64,000 bases of DNA from JBCCXL01 sp039191605 (GTDB taxonomy: Bacteria > Acidobacteriota > Thermoanaerobaculia > Multivoradales > JAHZIX01): assembly GCA_039191605.1 (NCBI GenBank), contig JBCCXL010000004.1, positions 124,001-188,000 of the forward strand, given 5' to 3'. Under the pieces are notes generated by a model. That model was not told where the DNA came from. It made no database searches and saw nothing but the letters and a program-made list of their open reading frames with translations. Each line of letters begins with the position of its first letter. Positions within the stretch are counted from its first letter, which is position 1. This document shows, one piece after another, positions 34,401 through 42,341 of the stretch. Made by a program: the position numbers and the translations under genes.

Positions 34401-36011
34401 CGCCCGCTCCTGCAGCTCGCCGTAGGTCAAAAAGGCATCAGGGCCATGAACCGCCTGGGCTTCCGGCTGCGCCAGAGCCACCCGCTCGAAGCCCTGGTGA
34501 AGGGTCTCGACGGACCTCCCCCTCGACTCGGAGGGGCCCTGCCACTCGAAGCGCAATTGATGCAGCTCCGCGGCGCTCAGCAGCGGCAGCTCCGCCAGCG
34601 CCGTAGAAGGGTTGCGCAACGCGTGGTGCAGCAGGCGCCCGAAGGCCTTCAGCCAACGCTGCACGGTCGTCTCGTCCAGGGCTTCGGCGTTGTATTCGGC
34701 TACCCCCTCCAGGCCGCCGGTCCCGTGGCTATCCTCCGCCTGCCATAGCGAAAGGGCAAGGTCGTAACGGGCGCTGCCGGAATCCAGCAAACCGGAGCGT
34801 AGGGGCTCGAAGGAAACTCCGGCGTTGGAGGTCGGGGCCGGTGCCACCGGCTGGTAGGAGATCACCGCCCGACACAGGGGGTTGATGGCCAGAGCTCGCT
34901 CCGGCATCAACTCCGCCGCCAGACGCTCGAAGGGCAGCAGGCGGTGCTCGATGGCTTCCATCACCACCGCCCGGGTGCGGCGCGAATGACTCTCGAAGGT
35001 GTCTTCGGGATCCAGATGAAGGCGCAGCGGCAGCAGATTCGACAGCTGCCCAACGAGATCTCGGGTGCGCTCGTCCCGCAGGGATACCATCGTGCCGAGC
35101 ACCAAGTCCCGCTGCCCGGTAAGCCGCGCCAGCCAGGCCGCCCCCGCCGCCGCCACCAGGGCCCGCGGAGCGAGCTCGCCGTCGAGGGGCAGCTCTACCA
35201 CCGGCTCCAGCTTCTGGCGTCGCGGACGGTAGGAGCCCTGCTGGGCGATGCGGTCCACCGGCAGGGAGAGGGTGTCCGAGGCCCCCGCCAAGCGACCTCG
35301 CCAGAAGTCCAGATGCTCCGGCAGCGCCGGACTCTCCAGCCACCGCCGCTGCCGCACCGCGATGTCTACGTAATGCATCGGCAGATCCGGCAGGACCGCC
35401 GGAACCCCGGCGAGAGTCGCGCCGTAGAGGGTGACCAAATCCCGCAGCAGAATCGCACCGGATTCCCCGTCGGCGAGGATCTGATGGAGGGCCAGCACCA
35501 GGACGCTGCGACGCCTACCGAGCCGCACCACCACCGCCCGCAGCAGCGGCCCGCGGCTCAGCAAGAAGGGCTTCCGGGAGGTCTCCAGTACCAGGTGAGC
35601 CAAGCTTTCCTCTACCCTCGCCGCCGGTACCGAGCTGAGATCGATGACCTGGGGAAGAGCCGGTAGATCCAGCGCCAGGGCTTGGGTCGGTCGCCCTTCT
35701 CGGGCTCCGAAGGTGGCGCACAGAACCTCCTGCCGGCGCCCCAAGGCGGCTAGGGCTCTTTCCAGAGCCTGAATCTGTAGCGGACCGCGCAGCCGGAAGC
35801 TCCAGCTGGCGTTGTAGAGGTTCGACCCGGGCACCAGCTGATCCAGGAACCACAGTCGTTCCTGGGCACAAGACAGCGGGAAGGAGGCTTCGCCAACCTT
35901 CCTCGAGGTCTTCCTGAAATTGCGCGTTTCGCTTCCGCCGGAGGTCTCCCGAACGGCACTAGAGGCCGAGGAGGAGATGGGGAAGGGCCCGCGACTGAAA
36001 GAATTCTTCAT
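31476..36011 (-). CDS. single-module NRPS, C-A(MT)-PCP, with degenerate catalytic motifs
   Basis: A 1511-residue nonribosomal peptide synthetase-like protein. Domains: condensation (about 43-480), adenylation (about 500-950 and 1385-1420), an inserted methyltransferase (about 1000-1345, motif VLEVGCGEGD at 1021-1030) and a carrier protein (1435-1511). Key residues are altered. The condensation motif HHxxxDG reads HQILADG (176-182), losing the second His. Adenylation motif A3 reads ARGGGSERLAV, and motif A7 has TGE instead of TGD. A10 has EGH where the family has NGK, losing the catalytic lysine. The carrier motif GGHSLL keeps Ser1464. There is no thioesterase. It may load in trans or act as a scaffold. 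No other NRPS gene lies in the window. Confidence 0.88.
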   Translation of the reverse strand: MKNSFSRGPFPISSSASSAVRETSGGSETRNFRKTSRKVGEASFPLSCAQERLWFLDQLVPGSNLYNASWSFRLRGPLQIQALERALAALGRRQEVLCATFGAREGRPTQALALDLPALPQVIDLSSVPAARVEESLAHLVLETSRKPFLLSRGPLLRAVVVRLGRRRSVLVLALHQILADGESGAILLRDLVTLYGATLAGVPAVLPDLPMHYVDIAVRQRRWLESPALPEHLDFWRGRLAGASDTLSLPVDRIAQQGSYRPRRQKLEPVVELPLDGELAPRALVAAAGAAWLARLTGQRDLVLGTMVSLRDERTRDLVGQLSNLLPLRLHLDPEDTFESHSRRTRAVVMEAIEHRLLPFERLAAELMPERALAINPLCRAVISYQPVAPAPTSNAGVSFEPLRSGLLDSGSARYDLALSLWQAEDSHGTGGLEGVAEYNAEALDETTVQRWLKAFGRLLHHALRNPSTALAELPLLSAAELHQLRFEWQGPSESRGRSVETLHQGFERVALAQPEAQAVHGPDAFLTYGELQERAAAVARWLQTLGVRPGDAVGLCMDRSAALVVGVLGVLQAGAICVPLDSAAPPRRLEEGLDAASASAVVTQEVYLDRLPGRLPRLCLDLRRLVAIGHRRGGFPKGVDEAYYLARGGGSERLAVLSHRALLVAAAELAREHGAALSSRDRVAQLFPITFEASLVEIWSALLSGATLEIPREEEVASPGALETFLTSRQVSVLVAQGSWLARLAREVPAALRRLSKLLVVSDTTPPEALARLAGSQVQVMELVGLAETGLLAHRHPPFLPEALPPLSGVRDGSAPRRLGALLSGVRAYVLGPTMEQLPAGVEGELWIGSPHLSTSYPGEARTTARRFLPDPFADAPGSRLLRTGETARRRRDGGLEILDHRLRDVVRIHGQRVDLEVVEAHLGRHPDVRACALVARNGAGDRQLVAFVERETTAGAAGPGAGGHSWRRAYHPHAPDDRAAVGDGGSGALPLEPTVAGAASAVQLQRALRELGVTPGAVLEVGCGEGDLLFPLARRARLYHALDPSPLALHQLHRRLADHPLRPALEDGRLSLLEMGFGDLQGLKSPPGGYDLVVIGPSVTGLPSVDDLRALLEIVLERTASSGVVALMDLPSLPLRPIPHAEAALEQAPDVLSVAALKRQVERSLEREEGLFLDPSLFAHPNALLPKFSGMARVLPRPRRDGVSGDLAFDVLLLPDRSPEVGARIPWVDWRRGDLDLPSLATLLRERKPEALGLTAIPNQRLSHGVRLMEMLEVGEAADALCGSLRQSWREESVVASAVEPEELVSLAEAEGYQADLSLLYSGANGRFDALLRRTAKASPKTLGPPPFPALGPRRDLASLVSDPLTGAAGRRLRERLLAYLETRLPAPMVPEEIVLLPRLPRDAEGHLDRRRLGKGEESVRTSSETPRRPTEALLSTLWAEVLERDEVGVDESFFELGGHSLLATQVVARVRQVFAVDLALAQLFENPTVASLAVVVDELLVRKLEQS

Positions 36012-36099
36012 TGAGATAACACCGTTTCAACCTTCCATTCCCTAGGTGCGACGGTGTCTGAGGATCGGGACACGGATTCTCCCAGTGTCGAAGCCTAGA

Positions 36100-36118
36100 G
36101 AGCTTCCGTCGGAAGCTC
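36100..36118. promoter_or_regulatory. short perfect hairpin upstream of the NRPS gene
   Basis: GAGCTTCC (36100-36107) and GGAAGCTC (36111-36118) are separated by three bases, forming an 8-bp stem about 90 bases before the NRPS start. It could be part of a leader structure or an operator. Confidence 0.4.
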
Positions 36119-36134
36119 CCGTCGTCACCGGAGA

Positions 36135-36158
36135 ATCACAGCAGATCGATTCTGTGAT
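36135..36158. promoter_or_regulatory. inverted repeat in the NRPS/BON divergent region
   Basis: ATCACAG (36135-36141) is perfectly inverted as CTGTGAT (36152-36158) with a 10-base spacer, the layout of a dimeric repressor or activator site. It lies between two divergent genes and could serve either. No specific regulator is implied. Confidence 0.4.
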
Positions 36159-36279
36159 GGTATCCTGAATGGCGGCAAATTTCGAAGCAAGTACAAAGAT
36201 TTCCAAAGTTCAATATGGCCTTCCAAGGCCCTACAGATCGCCGCCACACCCCAGGAAAAGGCCTTCGACGGGAGACTCC

Positions 36280-36978
36280 ATGCCCTCCTCTACCCCTCGT
36301 TCTCTTTGCCCGATCGTCACCCTCTCCTCACCCTGCACCCATCACCCTAGGCAGCGAGATTCCCGAGATTACCGATCGCTGCTCTGCACTCTGGCTCTCC
36401 TCGCTCTAGCGCTCCTCACTCTGATCGCTCCTCTTCAGCTCAGCGCAGACGAGGAAACCTCCCCCCCGAGCATCACCGAACGCCTGGCGGACGCTCGCGC
36501 CACCCTCGCCGTGCGCGGCGCCCTGCTGCAGAAGCTCGGCGCCGACAGCCTGAATATCGAGGTCACGGTAGAGGGAGACCGAGCGGTGCTCTCGGGACTG
36601 GTGGAGGAACGCAGCGTGCAGGAATTAGCCAAGGAAGTCGCCCTCGCGGTGGACGGCATCACGACCGTCGACAATCGAATCCGCCTCGAAGGAGACAAGG
36701 ATCTGGTGGATTCCACCGCGCCGGAGATCGCCGAACGGGTAGGCCGAGACGCCGAAGAGGAAGCTCTGGACGCCCTGCTGGAGGTGCGACTCAAGGTCGC
36801 CCTGGTGCGAGAGATGGGCACCCGGGCCTTGGCCATCGAGGTCGAAGCCGTGGACGGAGTGGTGAGCCTACGGGGGCAAGTCCCAGACTCCGAACGCCGC
36901 AGCGTTGCCCGCCGCACCGCCGCCGAGGTCGATGGAGTGCGCAAGATTGTCGACCTTCTGGAAGTCGATGAGGCCTGA
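36280..36978 (+). CDS. exported protein with two BON domains
   Basis: A 232-residue protein. The ATG at 36280 with GGGAGA upstream is preferred over the in-frame ATG at 36169. After a Ser/Arg-rich start there is a hydrophobic segment (LALLALALLTLIAPLQLSA) consistent with a signal peptide or anchor. Two BON domains follow: residues about 80-140 (NIEVTVEGDRAVLSGLVEE, VDGITTVDNRI) and 165-230 (LAIEVEAVDGVVSLRGQVPD, VDGVRKIVDLLEV). BON domains bind phospholipid membranes and occur in osmotic-shock proteins such as OsmY. The location is presumably periplasmic. It is divergent from the NRPS gene. Confidence 0.8.
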   Translation: MPSSTPRSLCPIVTLSSPCTHHPRQRDSRDYRSLLCTLALLALALLTLIAPLQLSADEETSPPSITERLADARATLAVRGALLQKLGADSLNIEVTVEGDRAVLSGLVEERSVQELAKEVALAVDGITTVDNRIRLEGDKDLVDSTAPEIAERVGRDAEEEALDALLEVRLKVALVREMGTRALAIEVEAVDGVVSLRGQVPDSERRSVARRTAAEVDGVRKIVDLLEVDEA

Positions 36979-37071
36979 TCCTCTCGGGAGGCTGACGGGC
37001 TAGGGGGCAGAACCTCGGGCGCCCCAGCAGCGAGCGGCCGGGCATCGGGCGTCCCGATGCTCCGGCATCCG

Positions 37072-38472
37072 TCAGTGGGCGTGGCCGGCGTGATCGTGTC
37101 CGGCGTGATCGTGGCCCTCGTGGGAGCGGGGCTCCGGAAGGGAGGCGAAGGCCGGATGATCGCCGTCCCCACCAGCCAGCACGAGGGCGTAGAGGAAGCC
37201 CCCGTAGGGCGAGCCCTGTCGGCCATTGACCACCACCAGCGGGGTTCCCGGCGGATTGAAGAGGCCGGCATAAGTGATGTCGGCGTTCAGAATCTCCGCG
37301 GTCTCAGCGGAATCGACGCAGGCCGCCAGCGCTTCTCGACCGCCGTCGAAGGCGGCGCTCCCGGCCTCCCAGACCGCCTCTTCGTTGAGGAATCGCTGAT
37401 TCCCGTAGAGGGCCGCGTCGTAGGTCTCCGCATCCGGGTCGCCGGTCAGGCAGATCCGCACCTTCGCCGCCAGGCAGCGCACCGGTCCCATTGGCCCGCT
37501 ACCGCCGAGGCGAGGATTGCAGCTCTGGTCGAGGGGATATTGGCGAGACTCCGAAGCGTAGGCTCCCGGAGCCAGGGAGCGCAGCTGCCGATCCGTCTGG
37601 AAGAGATCGGCGCAATGGCTGCACAGGTAATCGGTGAAGTGCAGGTTGCGCACCGCGGCGCTCTCCGGGCCGTGGAGCTCCCGCGGGTCTGGGAGCGGGA
37701 AATAGGCTGAGGAGCGCCAGGTGTCGAGGCCATCGGAGATCGCCTGGAGGGCCGACGGTGGAAGAGAAGCGAGAAACTTCTCCAACTCCTCTTCCTGAGC
37801 TTCGCCGGTCGCTGGAGGAGGCGCCGACGCCAGGGTTTGCGCCATCTCCGCCGAAAGATTCCGCGGCGTCTTCAGCCCCGGATACAGCACCGCGAGGTAG
37901 GCGACGGCGGTGGCCGCCGCGGCCCAGCCCAGTCCTGCCACCAGCGGCTGTCGCCACGGGGCGCCGAGACGCAGCAAAGCGAGCACCGCGAAAGCTAGAG
38001 TCAGGCCGTAGGTCAGAGCACAGCTGCTGCAAAAGCCGCCCTCCTGCCAGGAGATCACCGTCAACAACACCACCGAACCGAGGCCAGCGATCGCCACCCA
38101 GCTCACCGCCGAGAGCACCCCGCGACGCCAGCGATGCTCGGGACCGAAGTCCAGCGCCATCAGCGGCAGCAGGGTCGCCAAGATGCCCCACATGGTTCCC
38201 CATCCGGCCACCGGTACCTCGGTCAGCCGGTGAACAGCAGAGGCGAAGGGACCGTCCCACAGAGCCCCACATCCATCGCCACCAAAGGCGCAAAAAGGCT
38301 CGGCACCGGAACGAGCCCGGATCAGCTGGTACCACAGAAAGAGGGCCCAGCCGGCGCTGAGAGCCCCGAGGGCGCTGAGGGCGCCGAGAACGCGAGCGAG
38401 GGGATCCGGCGTCGTGCTTGCGGACCCTGAGGAGGTTTCAGAAATGGCGTCGGCGGCAGGCGTTGAGCTCAT
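37072..38472 (-). CDS. vitamin K epoxide reductase-thioredoxin-like fusion
   Basis: A 466-residue inner-membrane disulfide-forming protein. The VKOR part has four to five helices, loop cysteines C61 and C68 (FCAFGGDGCGAL), and the active-site CxxC at C148/C151 (GGFCSSCALTYG). After a linker, a periplasmic thioredoxin-like domain carries CxxC at C285/C288 (DYLCSHCADLF). The C-terminus is a His-rich metal-binding-like tail (EGHDHAGHDHAGHAH). VKOR passes electrons to quinone while re-oxidising its fused partner, replacing DsbA/DsbB. No other gene of the pathway is adjacent. Confidence 0.85.
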   Translation of the reverse strand: MSSTPAADAISETSSGSASTTPDPLARVLGALSALGALSAGWALFLWYQLIRARSGAEPFCAFGGDGCGALWDGPFASAVHRLTEVPVAGWGTMWGILATLLPLMALDFGPEHRWRRGVLSAVSWVAIAGLGSVVLLTVISWQEGGFCSSCALTYGLTLAFAVLALLRLGAPWRQPLVAGLGWAAAATAVAYLAVLYPGLKTPRNLSAEMAQTLASAPPPATGEAQEEELEKFLASLPPSALQAISDGLDTWRSSAYFPLPDPRELHGPESAAVRNLHFTDYLCSHCADLFQTDRQLRSLAPGAYASESRQYPLDQSCNPRLGGSGPMGPVRCLAAKVRICLTGDPDAETYDAALYGNQRFLNEEAVWEAGSAAFDGGREALAACVDSAETAEILNADITYAGLFNPPGTPLVVVNGRQGSPYGGFLYALVLAGGDGDHPAFASLPEPRSHEGHDHAGHDHAGHAH

Positions 38473-39016
38473 GAATGGGGATCCGAAGGTTGATCAAGGA
38501 GGATTGCGTCATCGACCGGGGGCCGACGGCTGAAAGGCAGCCCCACTCGGGGCGTGGTCCATCGAGGCTAGCATCGCTCCACCGGTCGCTGCCAAAGAGT
38601 TACGGCAAGACCAACAGGAAGTTCGGTAGCGCAGCACAGCTCCCCCACCCTCCCTCGATCTCGCGGATCCCCCGTGCTCGAAGGTCTACGGAGGGATCGA
38701 TCGCAGCTTCGAGGCGGGACCTCAGGCCCCACCCCGAAGCTGCCAGCAACTCGAGAGCAAACCGAGTCCTGGCGAGCATCTCCGCCCCGAGCCCTGCCCC
38801 TGAGGAACCAGGATCAGCCCCGCAACAGACACCCAGCCCTGCTACAAACACACAGCCCTGCTCCACCGGATCTGGCTCGAGAAGCTCGAGCGGCCCTCAA
38901 CCCGAAGAGGTAGGGCAGGACAAAGCAGAGCAGAGCAGAGCAGAGCAGAACCGGGCGCTCTCAGGAACCTTCGGACCGGAACGGTCAGCGGCTGCCGAAT
39001 CCCCCCGCTGACGAGA
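38473..39016. other. intergenic region with low-complexity stretches
   Basis: About 540 bases upstream of the VKOR gene and downstream of the NYN gene. Open frames here read as Ser/Arg/Pro-rich junk without domain character. It contains the short tandem repeat at 38925-38949 and dispersed CAGCCCTGC-like words. No promoter was convincing. Confidence 0.4.
38925..38949. repeat. five copies of a 5-bp repeat
   Basis: GCAGA is repeated five times without interruption. This is a simple-sequence tract of the kind that varies in copy number. Confidence 0.85.
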
Positions 39017-39853
39017 TCAGCGCAGGAGACCGACGATATTGATGTTCTCCGCCTGGAAAGCCTCTCCGGGGCGACGTTCCGACGGCACCAGATCGAATTC
39101 GAAGACGTGGTAGCGACTCGGCAGATCGAGAGGATTGACCTCCGGCGGCAGCTGGGAGTCATGGAAGAAAACGCTCTCGTAGGGCGAGGCGTCATCCCGG
39201 GTATCGGTGATCCAAATTCCCTTGCCGATGCGGGTCATATAGCGGAAGAAGCCGTAGCCCTCTTCCATGTGGTTGTAGCACAGCCCGCGGACTCGGGAGC
39301 CGGCCTCCCCCCATTCCTTCATGCCGCGGTCCCGAGTGAAGGGCGCGATGAGGTTCGGGACCAGATAGCCGGAAACAAAGAGATCCGCTTCCCGCCGCAG
39401 ATCTCGTGAGACGTTGTCGAAGGCCACGACCTCGACTCGGCAACCGCGATTCTGCAGGGCCTTCACGACCTGGACGAAATCTCCATCGCCGGTGGCGATG
39501 ACCACCCGATCCAGATTCTTCGACTGCAATAGCGCTTCGACGGCCATCTCCAAGTCGGCGTTCGCCTTGCCAACCCGATTCCCGAGCTCATCGTTGAACC
39601 ACTTGATCTTCTTCTCGATCACCTTGAACCCAAAATCGCGTAGACTCGAAAAGAAGCGCATTTGCTTGCGCCGGTAGGTCGGGTCTTCCTGGGCACGATC
39701 AGCATCGTAGCTAGCATAGACATTCAAACGAATCGCCTCACCGCCATCGCGACATGCGAACTCACGCAACACGTCGTAGCGCATGCCGTAGCCACCGTTG
39801 CGCATTAAATTGGTGGCATCTACGTAAACGCCGATGTTTGTCTTCCGAGACAT
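39017..39853 (-). CDS. NYN-domain (LabA/DUF88) protein with cold-shock-like C-terminal domain
   Basis: A 278-residue protein. The ATG at 39853 has AGGAG upstream and starts directly before the conserved NYN strand (IGVYVDATNLMRNGGYG, with Asp12). Further PIN/NYN acidic motifs are NADLEMAVEALL and VIATGDGDFVQVVKALQ. The C-terminal 85 residues resemble a cold-shock/OB fold: EEGYGFFRYMTRIGKGIWI, SVFFHDSQLPP, HVFEFDLVPSERRPGEAF and AENINIVGLL. NYN domains are RNases, and a cold-shock domain would bind RNA or ssDNA, so an RNA-processing role is inferred. It stands alone on its strand. Confidence 0.82.
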   Translation of the reverse strand: MSRKTNIGVYVDATNLMRNGGYGMRYDVLREFACRDGGEAIRLNVYASYDADRAQEDPTYRRKQMRFFSSLRDFGFKVIEKKIKWFNDELGNRVGKANADLEMAVEALLQSKNLDRVVIATGDGDFVQVVKALQNRGCRVEVVAFDNVSRDLRREADLFVSGYLVPNLIAPFTRDRGMKEWGEAGSRVRGLCYNHMEEGYGFFRYMTRIGKGIWITDTRDDASPYESVFFHDSQLPPEVNPLDLPSRYHVFEFDLVPSERRPGEAFQAENINIVGLLR

Positions 39854-40058
39854 AAGGGGGCTTCTCCTGGGGTAGGGTCGCGAAAGTATCGCCTCTGGCA
39901 ATCCTTCCTGGTGGATTAAGATTTCAATATGGGATGCGACTAAGCCGCGATAGGACACCTGATCTTATAGCAAGGCCTCGAAATGCGCATCCATTCACGG
40001 AAGCGGTGCTCGCCGAAGCTGAAGGCCTAGGCATCCCCGCTACCTTGCTCTACCATCG

Positions 40059-40598
40059 ATGGCGATGACTCCAAGCGATTTCCTCCCACCGCCTGCCGCC
40101 GCGGCACACCGCAGCGAAGAGACCGACGCCCTCTCTCGCCTCGATCTCGAGGTGCTGCACGCCGCCGCCGCCGCCCTCCCCCGAGCTCACGCTCCCTACT
40201 CCCGATTCTTCGTCGGTGCAGCCCTTCGTGGCCGCGATGGTGACCTCTTCGCCGGCTGCAACGTGGAGAACGCTTCGTACCCGGAAGGCTGGTGCGCCGA
40301 AACCTCCGCGCTGGCGGCCCTGGTGCTCGCCGGCCAACAACCCTTCTCCACCGCCGCGGTAGTAGTGCGGGCCACCACGCCCTGCTCCCCCTGTGGCGGA
40401 TGCCGGCAGCGGCTCGCCGAGCTCGCCGCCCCCGGTGCCCGGGTGCTGATGGCCAATCTCAAGGCCGATGCCGCACCGGCAATCTCCGTCCAGAGCTCTG
40501 CCGACGGCAGTCAGGACCATCCCTTCGCCGAGATCCGAGTTCTGACCCTGGATCAGCTGCTGCCGGAACGCTTCAGCGGCGAGATCCTGCCGGCATAG
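40059..40598 (+). CDS. cdd: cytidine deaminase
   Basis: A 179-residue zinc enzyme converting cytidine and deoxycytidine to the uridine forms in pyrimidine salvage. The motif GCNVENASYPEGWCAETSA holds the proton-shuttling Glu81 and zinc ligand Cys79; TTPCSPCGGCRQ gives the other ligands Cys112 and Cys115. Substrate residues APYSRFFVGAAL are present. The N-terminal 25 residues extend beyond the usual start, so translation could begin later. No other salvage gene is next to it. Confidence 0.9.
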   Translation: MAMTPSDFLPPPAAAAHRSEETDALSRLDLEVLHAAAAALPRAHAPYSRFFVGAALRGRDGDLFAGCNVENASYPEGWCAETSALAALVLAGQQPFSTAAVVVRATTPCSPCGGCRQRLAELAAPGARVLMANLKADAAPAISVQSSADGSQDHPFAEIRVLTLDQLLPERFSGEILPA

Positions 40599-40678
40599 CC
40601 CCCGTTGAGCTCTACCGCTCCTCCCCTGGAGCCGGTAACTGCTCTGAGGCTGGTCATGAATGCTGACCCTCCGTCCGC

Positions 40679-41470
40679 GTGACCGACCTCCGAATGACAG
40701 AACCCTCGGTAACAGCTTCCTCCCTCTCCTGGCTGACGGTGGCCGAATCCCTGAAGCGTGGGGCGCTCCCTCTGCGCGCTCACCCAGTGGCGATCGCCGG
40801 GATCGGCGCTGCCTTCGCGGCGGTCGCCGTCGGCGGCTGCCTGCTTCCATGGCTCAATTTCCCCTTCTTGCTCTTTGGCCTTGCCCCGTGGCTCGGCGGA
40901 ATTCCCTCGGCAGCCCTGGATCTCTTGGACGAGCAGCGGCCAGAGCCCCGCTGGCTGATCCGCGGATTTCGCCACTATGAGCGCTACCTAGGCCTCTGCT
41001 GGCTCACCTACCTGATTTCGGCTCTCGCCGCGATGCCCTGGCTCATCGCTCTATGGCTCGGACGCCAGCTTCCCGCTGATGGCTCCATGGCGGCTCTCCT
41101 ACCTTGGTTCGGTCTCGCCGCGACGACGGGTCTGTGGAGCCTGCTGCTGCTACCGCATCTCTTCGCTCCCTTTGCCTTGGCGGAAGCAGCGTCGGGTTCC
41201 CTGCCTCCCGCCACTGGAGATGTAGCCCCAGGCTCCCCCTCCGGCCTAGAACGAGCCCTCGAGCTCTCTCGCCGCCTTTGCTCCCCCTCTCTGCGCCGCC
41301 CCCTGCTGCACGCTAGCGCGATGTTCTTCCTCGCCGTCAGCGGGCTCGCCCTCTTCGGCCTTGGAGCCTTGTGGACCGTCCCCTGGGCCCTCCTTTCATC
41401 GGCGGCCCAATATCGCCATCTGCGCCGTCAGCTCCACAACGGTGACGCCGCCCCGCTAGCGGCAGGCTGA
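40679..41470 (+). CDS. multi-pass membrane protein of unknown function
   Basis: A 263-residue integral membrane protein with about five to six helices (AIAGIGAAFAAVAVGGCLLP; NFPFLLFGLAPWLG; WLTYLISALAAMPWLIALWL; MFFLAVSGLALFGLGALWTV). A GTG at 40679 and an ATG at 40694 are both possible starts; neither has a good ribosome binding site. The segment SAALDLLDEQRPEPRWLIRGFRHY-like before the third helix recalls DUF975/DUF4013-like membrane proteins, which I give as a loose lead. It lies 80 bases after cdd. Confidence 0.65.
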   Translation: MTDLRMTEPSVTASSLSWLTVAESLKRGALPLRAHPVAIAGIGAAFAAVAVGGCLLPWLNFPFLLFGLAPWLGGIPSAALDLLDEQRPEPRWLIRGFRHYERYLGLCWLTYLISALAAMPWLIALWLGRQLPADGSMAALLPWFGLAATTGLWSLLLLPHLFAPFALAEAASGSLPPATGDVAPGSPSGLERALELSRRLCSPSLRRPLLHASAMFFLAVSGLALFGLGALWTVPWALLSSAAQYRHLRRQLHNGDAAPLAAG

Positions 41471-41674
41471 GAATCCCCGATTCCGCTGCAGCCAACCAGC
41501 CTCTGAGAGCACCGTTGGCCGGCCTGCAGAAACGCTTTCCACCACTTCCTGAGAGAGTTCCCGCAGGCCTGCTACGGAAGCCCCGCAGCAGCCTGAAAGA
41601 GCATGCTATTCTCTCAGCTCTTCAGGCTTCTCTTAGTCTGTCTCGCCGCCCTTCCCCCTCCTCAGGAGAGCCCT

Positions 41675-42274
41675 ATGGCATCCGCTGGAGCCGCCGCCAG
41701 CCGAAAACAGCGTCAGGAAGAAGATGCAGAGATCGTCCAGCGAATCGCTGACGGCGATCAATATGCTCTCGGCGAGCTCTACGATCGCTTCGCTCCTCTC
41801 CTCATTTCCGTAACCCGCCGGGTTCTGGGGGATCCGGAGGACGCCGACGAGGTCGTGCAGGAAACCTTGCTCCAGGTGTGGAAGCAAGCAGGGCGGTACC
41901 GCCAGTCCCGCTCCGCGGTCTCCACCTGGTTGGTGCTGCTCGCCCGTTCTCGGGCCATCGATCGCCTACGCAGTCGACAGAGCCATTCCCGGGCCCTCAC
42001 CGCTCTTCGTCAAGATCAGAGGGATCCCCATACATCCGCCGAAGCGACAGGCTCCGTACTGATGGAGGAACGGAGGCACCGGATCTTCCACGAGCTCAAG
42101 GAGCTGCCCGATTCACAACGTCAGGTGCTGGAGCTGGCCTACTATGGTGGGCTTTCCCAGAGCCAGATCGCGGAGCAGGAAGGCATCCCCTTGGGCACCG
42201 TCAAGACCCGTACCCTTCTCGCCTTGAAGAAGCTTCGAGAAGCGCTGAACAGGGATCGCAGCGAGTTACTCTAG
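41675..42274 (+). CDS. ECF-family RNA polymerase sigma factor
   Basis: A 199-residue group 4 sigma factor. The ATG at 41675 has AGGAG seven bases upstream; an in-frame ATG at 41603 adds 24 unsupported residues. Region 2 is visible as GDQYALGELYDRFAPLLISV, DADEVVQETLLQVWKQAGRY and WLVLLARSRAIDRLRSR, and region 4 as LPDSQRQVLELAYYGGLSQS followed by the helix-turn-helix IAEQEGIPLGTVKTRTL. It resembles SigK-like factors. Its anti-sigma factor is the next gene, after an intergenic stretch containing a 15-bp repeat. Confidence 0.9.
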   Translation: MASAGAAASRKQRQEEDAEIVQRIADGDQYALGELYDRFAPLLISVTRRVLGDPEDADEVVQETLLQVWKQAGRYRQSRSAVSTWLVLLARSRAIDRLRSRQSHSRALTALRQDQRDPHTSAEATGSVLMEERRHRIFHELKELPDSQRQVLELAYYGGLSQSQIAEQEGIPLGTVKTRTLLALKKLREALNRDRSELL

Positions 42275-42296
42275 CTCCGGCCCCAGGCTCTTCCCC

Positions 42297-42341
42297 GGTA
42301 CTGAGTCGCGAGGTACTGAGTCACGAGATACTGAGTCGTGA
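42297..42341. repeat. three copies of a 15-bp repeat between sigma and anti-sigma genes
   Basis: GGTACTGAGTCGCGA, GGTACTGAGTCACGA and GATACTGAGTCGTGA follow each other exactly. The near-identity and location could mean a multi-site operator or a simple tandem duplication. Confidence 0.8.

Noticed and set aside
38475..39011. A 178-residue plus-strand frame between the VKOR and NYN genes
   Set aside because: Ser/Arg/Pro-rich without domain character, no ribosome binding site, and it contains the simple repeat; judged non-coding.
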